A DNA stretch of 64,000 nt. Origin: Cichorium intybus. Taxonomy: Eukaryota > Streptophyta > Magnoliopsida > Asterales > Asteraceae. The notes beneath the pieces are model-generated. The model was not told the origin of the DNA. It ran no database searches and saw nothing but the letters and a program-made list of their open reading frames with translations. This document shows positions 10,677-19,888 of the stretch, piece by piece. Where the stretch lies: assembly GCA_023525715.1 (NCBI GenBank), contig CM042010.1, positions 79,175,894 to 79,239,893 of the forward strand. Direction: 5' to 3'. The translations under genes and the position numbers were made by a program. The first letter of the stretch is position 1; the number at the start of each line of letters is the position of its first letter.

Positions 10677-12449
10677 TGTAAGACCCGTATCCTGATTATA
10701 ACATATACTTAAAATAAGAGTGTTAGGAATTATATGATTTTTAGTAGTTATAAAGCTAAGAAAAACTTTAGTTACAATTTCATATGAAAATCAGCATTTT
10801 GTGTTGTTTTTAGAAAAATCATAATTAATTCTAGGAAAGTCGTTTGGACCTCAAACCAATGCAAAAATTTTAAAAATTGAGTCTAGTATAATTACCAAAA
10901 ATAATAGTAAGCTTGAAAATGAAATTATCTATGGTAAAAAATGCAATCTTTACTGATTAGTTCGGAATTGACAGATTAGATAGTCTATTTTCAAAAATTC
11001 ATAATAAATCATAGAAAAATCATATAAATACGTAAAATACATCCCTGGAAAGGTATTGAGATAAATTACTGTAATAACAAATAAAAACGTGAATTTCGTG
11101 GGTTTAAAGTCGTCTAAACCAGTCTTGAACAGACTGATTCTAGAAGGTATTAATTTCAACAAAGTTATATTATTAAAATCTTTTGTCAAAAGTGTCATGC
11201 CATTTTTTATTCAAGAATTCAAGTATAAATACCCCTCAAAACATCTCATAAACCACACAACTAAATCTCAATCCAATATATAGAGGTTTCTAAGCACTAG
11301 AGTGTAAGCAAGTGAGCGGAAGAAGCTCGAAATCCTAACGAAGGAGTTATAGATTCCGACGAATGGTCATAAGGTAACTACAAACCTTTCTATAGCTTAA
11401 TTAGGTATTGTAAAATAATTTTTGTATTAAGAAGTAGAATATGTAATAAGTATAACATATTCATTTCCAACAACAGTAAATAAAAACCTTAAAAATGTCG
11501 TTATAACAATTCGTAATTCTGAAAATAATACCGATTGATTTATTTACGAGGACGGTGCCTAGGCCTATTACTTGGGATCTGGTTGTTGGATTTTCCGAAA
11601 GGCTAAAATGCTGAAAGGATCCTGCCACCCCATCTAATCTTCTACCTGGCCGTTCTTTACTTGATAAATCATGGAGTATCATGTTGGAATTATTGAAGGG
11701 TTTTATGATGAGACTATAAATATAGTTAAGGATTAAGAAATGATAGATTTCTTATTATGTTAACAGTTAAAGTTGAAAGGAAATACAAAGGCGAGAAAGA
11801 TAAATGATATAGTCAACTACAATCAGGTGAGTCTTCTCACTATACTATAGGTGATATTGCATGCGTAGGAAGGAAGATATGTTAGACTAAGGTGATCTTA
11901 CCTGTTATGATAATTGTATGAATTATTGCTATGATAATGATTGTTTGTGGACGGAACAGGATAGCCTGCGAGCCAATAGGCGGAACGAGAATAGCCTGCG
12001 AGTCATTAGACGGAACGGGAAAAGCCTGCGAGCGATAAGACAGAACGGGAACTGCCCGTGAGTCTTCAGGCGGAACAGGGATAGCCCGTGAGTCTCACAG
12101 ACATATGAATGGTTATTGTGTTGTATGTTATGTGATGGATCGTATGGTATTTTGAGGAACTCACTAAGCTCCGTGCTTACCCTTTCCCTATATAAACTAC
12201 TATTTCAGGTACATCAGGTACAATGGATGGCAAGGCGTGACGTGTATACACTGTGCTACTTTATTGGAGGACTGTTTTTGAATTAATATTCCGCTATATT
12301 GTGATTTCGTTAACTTCTGTTAATCCTGGGGTGTTTTCATTAAACTTATAAGTTATGGAATTTTATGAAAATTAATTAAGTGGCTTTTCTTATATTGAAA
12401 TTTTCGTTTAAAAATTTTTAAATTTACTCAAAAATTTTGGGATGTTACA
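10677..12449 (+). mobile_element. 3' LTR of the RKD-carrying retrotransposon
   Basis: 1,773 bp, same termini and content as 4891-6664. Differences seen by eye include single-base changes near 10806, 10838 and 10944, a 2-bp shorter GTGT tract near 12118, and one extra A near 11717. The target duplication TTCAT and satellite follow directly. Confidence 0.95.
11949..12098 (+). repeat. Five tandem 30-bp repeats in the 3' LTR
   Basis: The partner of 6162-6311, with a handful of substitutions and the same five-unit length, so no unit was gained or lost since insertion. Confidence 0.9.
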
Positions 12450-12454
12450 TTCAT

Positions 12455-14338
12455 AATAGTACATAACCCGTATAACCCTTCATAACGGTCCATAACCCAT
12501 CAAAACCCTTTCTTATGGTCCATAACCCATCACAACCCTTTCTATGGTATATAATCTATCGCAACCCTGCATAATGGTCCATAACCATAACAACCCTTCA
12601 TAATGGTCCATAACCCATACAAACCATCATAATAGTCCATAACCCATCATAACCCTTCATAATTGACCGTAACCCATCACAACCTTTCATAATTGACCAT
12701 ACCCATCACAACCCTTCCTATGGTCCATAACCCAACATAACCCTTTCTATGGTACAGAACCCATCACAACCCTTCATAATTAACCATAACCCATCACAAA
12801 CACTTTATTATGGTCCATAACACATCGCAACCCCGCATAACGGTCCATAACCATAATAACCTTTCATAACGGTCCATAACCATAATAACCTTTCATAATG
12901 GTCTATAACCCATCACAACCCTTCATAATGGTCCATAACCCAACACAACCCTTTCTATGGTCCATAACCCATTACAACTCTTCATAATTTACCATAACCA
13001 ATCAAAACCCCTTATAATGGTTCATAACCCATCGTAACCTTTTAGAGTGGTCCATAACCCATCACAACCTTCATAATGGTCCATAACCCATCACAACCCT
13101 TTATAATGGTTTATAACCCATCACAACCTTTCAAAATTGAGCATAACCCATCAGAACCGTTCATAATGGTGCATAACCTAACACAACCCTTACAAAGGTC
13201 CATAACCCATAACAACCCTTCATAATCGAGCATAACCTATCACAACCCTTCATAATGGTCAATAACCCATCATAATCCTTCATAATGGTTCATAACCCAT
13301 CACAACCTTCATAAAAGTACATAATCCATACAACCTTTCATAACGATCCATAACCCATCACAACCCTTTCTAATGGTCCATAACCCATCACAACCCTTTC
13401 TATGGTCCATAACCCATCGCAACCCTGCATAATGGTCCATAAGCATAACAACCCTTCATAATGGTCCATAACCCATACAAACCTTCATAATAGTCCATAA
13501 CCCATCACAACCCTTCATAATTAACCATAACCCATCACAACTTTCATAATTAACCATAACCCATCACAACCATTCCTATGGTCCATAACCTAGCACAACC
13601 CTTTCTATGGTCCATAACCCATCACAACCCATTATAAGTAACCATAACCCATCATAACACTTCATAATGGTCTATAACACATAACAACCCTGAATAATGG
13701 TCTATAACACACAACAACCCTTTCTATGGTCCACAACCATAACAACCCTTCATAATAGTCCATAACCCATAGAAACCTTCATAATGGTCCATAACCCATC
13801 ATAACCCTTCATAATGGTCCATAACCCAACACAACCCTTTCTATGGTCCATAATCTATCAAAACTCATCATAATTGACCATAACCTATCACAACCCCTCG
13901 TAATGGTCCATAACCCATCATAACCCTTCTTAGTGGTCCATAAACCATCAGAACCTTCATAATGGTCCATAACCCATCACAACCATTTATAATGCTCCAT
14001 AACCCATCAAAACCTTTATAATGGTCCATAACCCATCACAACCCCTTATAATTGTACATAACCCATCACAACCCCTCATAATTAAGCATAACCCATCACA
14101 ACCCTTCATAATGATCCATAACCCAACACAACCCTCTCTATGGTCCAAAACCCATAACAACCCTTCATAATTGACCATAACCTATCATAACCCTTCATAA
14201 TGGTCAATAACCCATCCTAATCCTTCATAATGGTTCATAACACATCACAACCTTCATAATAGTTTATAACGCAGACAACCCTTCATAACGTTCCATAACC
14301 CATCACAACCCTTTCGTATGGTCCATAACCGAACACAA
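12455..14338. repeat. 30-bp satellite, diverged block 2
   Basis: This continues the array interrupted at 4890. Units of 28-31 bp alternate between TTCATAATGGTCC, TTTCTATGGTCC, TTCATAATTGACC and GCATAATGGTCC variants. Weak repetition of variant order suggests an old, eroded higher-order pattern. It ends in the CCCTT target duplication (14339-14343) of the copia element. Confidence 0.95.
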
Positions 14339-14343
14339 CCCTT

Positions 14344-14702
14344 TGTTAGGTTTTCTATCTTGGAGATATACAATTCTCGTAAGTTAATCTCGTAATCTCA
14401 CATTGGACACGGTATGGTATCACTGATATTTATACTGAATCAGTGATACCAATAGTACACCTTTTACAGAGAATATACTATCAGTGTACTAGCCAATAGG
14501 ATAGAAGATTCATGCAACACGTATTGTACTATACGCGTGCACACAAAAGACAAGATGACAGACTGTCAAGTCTTCGGATCCTCTATGCATTGCACTTCGG
14601 AGTCTTTAGACTTTGGTGTCTTCTCTTATTTATTTACTTTGGGGTTTTCTTCATGGGTAGGACTTCGGATGTATTAGCACTTCATCACAAAATGTCTCAA
14701 CA
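14344..14702 (-). mobile_element. 3' LTR of the copia element, with internal deletion
   Basis: 359 bp against 510 bp for the partner. The outer TGTTAGG is fused directly to TTTTCTATC; the partner has 151 bp between these (27312-27462). A GGT at both breakpoints suggests a microhomology deletion after insertion. It contains several CTTCGG motifs, two of them decayed to CTTTGG relative to the partner. Confidence 0.9.
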
Positions 14703-14718
14703 ATCTCCCCCTTTGTGT
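14703..14718 (-). other. Polypurine tract of the copia element
   Basis: On the minus strand CACAAAGGGGGAGAT precedes the TGTTGAGACA start of the 3' LTR. A G-rich tract of this form is usual for Sireviruses. Confidence 0.85.
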
Positions 14719-14734
14719 GAAGTGCATCCGAAGT

Positions 14735-17700
14735 CTATACTCGAAAGTTTCTTTTGTATGCTCGCTTTAGAGTCTTTCTCACAGCGAGATACCAGTTCAT
14801 ATGGTCTATGAACTTCTTATTCTTCTCAGTGGAATTTGCATGGCAGGCATTCACGTGAGAAATCATTCCTGAAATAAAGGAGGAGGGATGGAGGCCTATG
14901 TAGTCTATTTCAAAGATCTTGATTGTGACTTCGGTTTCATTTCGAAGTCCTTTGAAAACTACGCCATATGGTTCGTCTAAGATCTCTCCATTTTTGAATC
15001 CAGCTATGTTCTGAACTACAACAGGAGGAGTGTTCAAGGGTTGTCTGTAGTAGGAACATAGCTCCAGGTCATGCTTTGCAAACCGGAGAAGATAACTGTT
15101 GAGGAAGCCCAGAAGGTGATTTTTGATAGCAAGGGTAGACATTTCAGCATGAGCAGCACCCCCGGTTCGCAGAAGATCAAGAATCTGGATGAAGTCCATA
15201 GGATTCATGATGGGGAAGTCTGCTATTGAGAACCTGGATTCAACTTCGTCTGCCCCCCTAAGCACAAGAAATTCATAATTTCTGAAGCCCAAATAGTCTT
15301 CAGCTTCTTTTATTGAAATGATTTTCTTGATCTTGTTTAGGCTCCAAACATAGCTTTGCCTTTGAATGTATTTGGCATGAAAGTTTATTTTATTCGTCCA
15401 AAAACTTGCTTTCTGATCCTCTGGCATCGAAGAGACGAATTGAAGGAAAGCAAAAGTCTTTGGATTGAAAGGAATGTCAAGCTGGATATCTTCGGAGTCA
15501 ACAATTGCAAAACTCCGAAGAGGAAGTCTATTAAGTACATTTGGATTTTGAAATCCAAACAGCTTGATAGTCTCAACTGTCCACTCACCATTATTTCGAG
15601 CAAAATCATTTATTTTGATCATCAAATTGTAGTCTGCTCTTTTGGCCTTGTATGTCTCTTCCATGTGTGGAGCAATTATGTTCTCTAGTGATCGGTCTGT
15701 TGAGCTTCCAGCTCCAACCGATCCACTAGCACCCATGCCAGTGGTTGTGATGGTTGAGGTTGAAGGACCTGCTGTGGCTGCAGGGATCTGTCTAGGCAAG
15801 CCCTGTGGCCTAGACAATCTGTCAGAGAAATTTATCAGAGGCTGAAGTGCAACTCTCAATTTTGTAATCAAATCTTGTGTAAGAGCTGCATTTGTTCGTT
15901 GCAGTTCCTCTGTAAATTTGGTGACATCCGAAGTGGTTTGGGCGGCAGTGAGCTCTTCAATTTTTGCTCTGGCCTCATCAAGCTGTTTTTCAAGCTTGGT
16001 ACTTTGCTGGATTTCACTCCGAAGTCCTTGCAAGGTTTTCATGACTTCGGAGTTTGTTTTATCGGTTTTCTCAATGAAAGCATCAACCTTCTTGTTGATG
16101 GAGGTGACAGCGGATTCCAGCTTCTTTTCAAAGGAAGAATGGATCTTATTTTGTTCATCCAAGAGCTTCTTCTCAAGACTATCGACAGACTCCTTTATTC
16201 CTTTGGATAGAGTGAACTCCAAAGACTCTATCTCTTCGGAGATATCACCAATGGTTGGTTTTGTGGGGTCAAAACCTGTTTGAGCTTGAATGAGGGTGTC
16301 AAGCTTGGAGTTGAGGACTTTGTACTGTTTCATTAGTACAAAGCCTTCATCTGGTAGGTCTTCTTCTGATGCTCCTTCAACACTCAAGGGAGCCATGTGA
16401 AAGGCTTCGAAAAGTGCTGCCGGAGTGGGGTTTTGTCTTGGTGGTGATATGGGTAATTCAAACTCTGGTAAAGAGAAGTCGATACCAGAGATAGGTATTT
16501 CGGAAGATGGAGGAGCAGTTGTTGGTGGAGGTGGAGGAGGAATTGTATGTGGAGGTGTTTCAGGTCTGGTTGATTTTGGTGGTGAAGGAGGGATAGTTGT
16601 TTGTGGTGGTGTAGGTGGTTTAGTTGTTTTAGGTGGAGATGTAGGAGAAGGAGGTTGATCAGCAAGCATTTCTTCTTCTTGTTCTTCTTCATGGACTGTG
16701 GATGGAGTCCTTTCTGAGTCTGAAGACTCATCCACAACCATGATCTTTCTTTGCCTCTTCGGCTGTTTCCTCTTCGGTGTGGTTTTCACCGAAGTTTTTC
16801 TTTTCTTCTCTTCCTTTTTAGGACCACTGGGTCCACCAGCCATTTTCCTCTTCCCTTTTCCTTTAGGGATCTCTTTCACAGATGTCTCCTTGCTCAGATC
16901 ACGAGTAGGATAAGGAATCACCAAGGTGTTGCGGTAAGAGCTTACTTCATTACATTCCATGGGAACCTTGGAGAGCATGGCTATAGGTATTTGTGCACAG
17001 TAGACTACAGGTTCATCATCCAATGGCGATACAGTGATTGGAGTGTACCTCATTTCAGGGAGAGAGGAGTCTGCCACATATCCAGTCTTTTGATAATGAG
17101 CATGAACAACAATTGCCCAGAACCTCGCATTTGAAATTTCAGTCCCTTTCAGACTGTGATTGATATGTGAACCGAAGTCAGCCCATAGAATAGAGGCGTA
17201 ATCAACTTTGACATCATAGTAGATTCTGAAGAGCAGGCTCTGAAACGCCACACTTGCAGAATCTAATCCTGAAGTTCTTCCAGACAGACATCTGAGGAAG
17301 ATACTAAAGAAGTATCTCCACAGATCGGGCAGTTGATTCTTCTTAAATAAGCTGATCTTCTCGAGTTGAGGAAAGTACCCCATTTCATTGAACATATTGA
17401 CGAGTTGCTCAGCAGAAAAAGTCACAATCTCCTTAGGATCGTAGATGGGAAGATGAAGAGCCTCAGCAAATTTCTCCTTGGTCAGTTGCACTTTCTTAGT
17501 TTTTCCCTTTACATCTATGGTTTCGAAGAATACAGCTTTTACATGATTGTTCGTGTCGAACAGGGCGTTCGAGGTGTAATGTGCCCTGTGTACAAGTGTT
17601 GCTAGAATCGATGGTGTGCAGGTTAGGGCATAGCCAAGAATCGATCTCTTTAAGCATTCGACTAGAGCATCGATGGGCTTAGGGTAGAGTTGAAGGTTGT

Positions 17701-17896
17701 TGCGTAGTACCAGATTTGCTGACTGGCTTTTGAGAACAGGTACTGAAATAGCTTCAGTGGTTTGAGAAGATCCTTCAGCGGCTATTGTTGGACGTTTGAT
17801 GAAAATGAAGAAGATGAAGTGAGTTGTGTTTGCAGAGAGAATTAGATAGTAAGGTTGCAGAGTGAAATGAGAGTTGTGTTTGCATAAAGAGTGCAA
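14735..17896 (-). CDS. Third ORF of the copia element (env-position protein of unknown function)
   Basis: This frame is open for about 1,053 codons downstream of pol on the same strand. Counting from a TTG at 17896, the first in-frame ATG is codon 168, so the true start is unclear; the frame is open back to about 17950. Regions in order: about 70-250, a globular block (LQLYPKPIDALVECLKRS, LHLPIYDPKEI, NEMGYFPQLEK, RYFFSIFLRCLS) like the second-ORF domain common in composite-plant retroelements; about 345-400, a basic, NLS-like segment (KKEEKKRKTS, KRKQPKRQRK); about 415-475, proline-rich; about 530-680, predicted coiled coil; about 735-1053, a second globular block. The N-terminus has one hydrophobic stretch, but there is no signal peptide plus C-terminal anchor, so a true envelope is doubtful. 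A TATATAAA (17913-17920) lies just upstream. The function is not known. Confidence 0.75.
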   Translation of the reverse strand: MHSLCKHNSHFTLQPYYLILSANTTHFIFFIFIKRPTIAAEGSSQTTEAISVPVLKSQSANLVLRNNLQLYPKPIDALVECLKRSILGYALTCTPSILATLVHRAHYTSNALFDTNNHVKAVFFETIDVKGKTKKVQLTKEKFAEALHLPIYDPKEIVTFSAEQLVNMFNEMGYFPQLEKISLFKKNQLPDLWRYFFSIFLRCLSGRTSGLDSASVAFQSLLFRIYYDVKVDYASILWADFGSHINHSLKGTEISNARFWAIVVHAHYQKTGYVADSSLPEMRYTPITVSPLDDEPVVYCAQIPIAMLSKVPMECNEVSSYRNTLVIPYPTRDLSKETSVKEIPKGKGKRKMAGGPSGPKKEEKKRKTSVKTTPKRKQPKRQRKIMVVDESSDSERTPSTVHEEEQEEEMLADQPPSPTSPPKTTKPPTPPQTTIPPSPPKSTRPETPPHTIPPPPPPTTAPPSSEIPISGIDFSLPEFELPISPPRQNPTPAALFEAFHMAPLSVEGASEEDLPDEGFVLMKQYKVLNSKLDTLIQAQTGFDPTKPTIGDISEEIESLEFTLSKGIKESVDSLEKKLLDEQNKIHSSFEKKLESAVTSINKKVDAFIEKTDKTNSEVMKTLQGLRSEIQQSTKLEKQLDEARAKIEELTAAQTTSDVTKFTEELQRTNAALTQDLITKLRVALQPLINFSDRLSRPQGLPRQIPAATAGPSTSTITTTGMGASGSVGAGSSTDRSLENIIAPHMEETYKAKRADYNLMIKINDFARNNGEWTVETIKLFGFQNPNVLNRLPLRSFAIVDSEDIQLDIPFNPKTFAFLQFVSSMPEDQKASFWTNKINFHAKYIQRQSYVWSLNKIKKIISIKEAEDYLGFRNYEFLVLRGADEVESRFSIADFPIMNPMDFIQILDLLRTGGAAHAEMSTLAIKNHLLGFLNSYLLRFAKHDLELCSYYRQPLNTPPVVVQNIAGFKNGEILDEPYGVVFKGLRNETEVTIKIFEIDYIGLHPSSFISGMISHVNACHANSTEKNKKFIDHMNWYLAVRKTLKRAYKRNFRV

Positions 17897-17912
17897 TGGA
17901 AGAGATGGAAAG

Positions 17913-17920
17913 TTTATATA
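17913..17920 (-). promoter_or_regulatory. TATA-like box upstream of the third ORF
   Basis: The minus strand reads TATATAAA about 20 bp before the TTG at 17896. A splice-acceptor-like ATCCTTTTTGCAG ends near 18008. Either could serve separate expression of the third ORF. Both are inferences from motif and position. Confidence 0.3.
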
Positions 17921-19888
17921 GTATTCGTGGTCCCTAGGCCATTTAATGCACGTTTAAAATGGTCCAGTAGTAGGTGGACACCTCATCACCTGCTCGTCCC
18001 ACTTTCTCTGCAAAAAGGATAAATATACGGCTGTCAGTTACAATGATTCAAAATTTGAACAGTTAACTTTTTGAGACATCATAATGATTAATGTTTTTCA
18101 TTTAATTCTTATTGACAGCTGTAAGCAAACAGTTAAAACTCAGGGAATGTTTGTCTCTGTTATTTAACATAAATGTGGAAATCATTTGAACATTTAATTG
18201 ACTTCGCAATTATGAAAAATTATGACCGTTGAGGTTACGCTTCGGAGCATAAAGTTCCTCACTTCGGTGTTTTTGCTATGGACTCCGAAGAGTGTTCTGT
18301 CACTTCGGTGATTAACAAATGATTGCAAAGTGTTCACCAGTGTATCGAATAAGTTTTTGATTTTTCTTTTGACTGATGCAGTATTTCGTTTAACCTTAGT
18401 TTTCATGAATATTATGAAAAGATGATTTATTCGAGTTAATGTTCAGAGTCGTTCGAATCATGTTGGAAGTCCATTTTTCATTTGGAAGTTTGTTTGATTC
18501 AATATCGATCATGAATTTTTAAGTCTAATCACCCCATCATTGACTTGATTTCGCATTAGGAAACATGTTTTGTGTTGTGCTTATGTGCTTCAAAATTTTC
18601 AAATATAATAAAGATAACATCCTTTGTATTTGAAATTTAAAGAAGTTTTCATTCATGAATTTAACATCAGAAGAGTTTCAGAAGGTTTGATTGGATTGTT
18701 TTGAAGATTCATTTGAAAAATTTATTCCTTTTCATCAGTTGAAGTGTTTGGATACTAAGCTCAGATGACAAGCCTTTGAGCTTCGTACACCACTCCTACT
18801 TTATCATTTAAGACAGACTACTTGAAATGTTCATATTCCTCTACAAGGTACTCGACTATGTTATAGGAGCTCCTTGTACCGTTATTTAAAACAGAAGAAT
18901 AAGCCTTTGAATGCTGAATTTTCTTTTGCATTCACTTAGTTGTCTTTTGGTTTTTGTTTGTCTTTGTTTCTTTTGACAAATGTTTTCTATTTTTCTTTCT
19001 TTTTTTCTTTTACGAATTTCCTTATACGAAGACATAGAGCATCACCATTTGGTTTCTTTCTTTGATGCTTTTTGTTTTTGTTTTAAACAATCCTTGTGAG
19101 TGAAAGTCTTCATATAGTTTAATTTTGTATCATTTAATGAAAAAAAGATTTAAATTTACTTATCAAATGATGTTGGTTCTATTTTTGATGAAAACTTCGG
19201 AGCACTTGAATTATTCTGTGTAGTTTTGAGGCTACATTTTTTGTTTGAATTTGAAGCGAGTCAAGTTTCGAAGGGTGGTTAGAAATAGACATTATGTTAA
19301 GGTTATTGAAATCAAACAAGGCTTCAAAGTGTAAAATAGCCTTGACCTCATTTCGAAGTCTGTTTTCTTACCAGTGTTTCAAGTCGATTCCCAAATACCT
19401 TTTAGTGCGATAAGGTATGATTTTCAGAATCTAAAATCAAAGTTTTGTCCTTTACTTGGTTAATTCATAAGAGTAAAGTTAAACTTTGCCAATTTGCATC
19501 AGAATTTTCTTTTCGTTTGGTATAAGTTTTTCCTGTTTTTGAATTTTCTTAGTCTTAAAACAACTCTTTATTTTTATGAAGTTAACATTTGTTCAAGTGG
19601 TTTTCAAATTTGAAGGATTTATTTTGAAGAAAAGTTTGTTCCGCAGACCTCCGAAGTGATATTTTACTTCGGAGTACTTCGGGGAAGTGGCAAGTGTTTT
19701 TGCTTGTTTTTCTCCGATGACCTCCGAAGCCAGAATTGACTTCGGGGATCTGCGGAGTCTATTCCTTTTGTAAATTTTCAAGATAGCAAGTTCTCCGATG
19801 AGCTCCGAAGACAAAATTGACTTCGGGGGACTGCGGAGTTTATTTTTGTGAAATTTCAGAACAGAGTAAGAGTGAACAAATCTGAAAA
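17921..19888 (-). other. Noncoding spacer between pol and the third ORF
   Basis: About 2 kb of AT-rich sequence without a credible gene. It is marked by scattered CTTCGGAG/CTCCGAAG motifs (about 18240, 18260, 18286, 18301, 19195) and a cluster at 19640-19850. Sireviruses are known to carry repeated palindromic motifs upstream of the 3' LTR, so this is probably a structural or regulatory part of the element rather than degraded pol. Confidence 0.6.
19635..19860 (-). repeat. Tandem, dyad-symmetric CCGAAG/CTTCGG repeats
   Basis: Three related units of roughly 75-80 bp each contain CTCCGAAG, a 9-13 base spacer, ACTTCGGGG or ACTTCGGAG, and often CTGCGGAG. Each can fold back on itself. Units two and three (about 19707-19785 and 19788-19860) are clearly homologous, including TCTCCGATGA at their starts. 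Confidence 0.75.

Larger units (their letters stand above)
4891..12449 (+). mobile_element. Complete non-autonomous LTR retrotransposon carrying an RKD-like gene
   Basis: Two LTRs (4891-6664 and 10677-12449) flank 4,012 bp. The element sits between direct repeats TTCAT (4886-4890 and 12450-12454), which are satellite sequence, so insertion was into the array. The primer-binding site (6668-6679) matches initiator-Met tRNA and a purine tract (10661-10676) precedes the 3' LTR. The preceding motif ATTTCGGGAAGAAATCC and the LTR end GGGATGTTACA point to Ty3/gypsy ancestry. No gag, protease, RT or integrase can be read in the interior; the only recognisable protein is an antisense RWP-RK gene. By eye the LTRs differ at about 30 sites (near 1.7%), so insertion is fairly recent. 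It would need enzymes supplied in trans. Confidence 0.9.

Noticed and set aside
5164..11283. Conserved pair of overlapping frames (82 and 64 codons) present twice
   Set aside because: They lie in the two LTRs of one element, so their similarity reflects LTR duplication. There is no domain and they overlap each other on opposite strands.
16384..16913. Glycine-rich and leucine/histidine-rich frames overlapping the third ORF
   Set aside because: Shadows of the proline-rich segment of the third ORF read on the other strand or frame.
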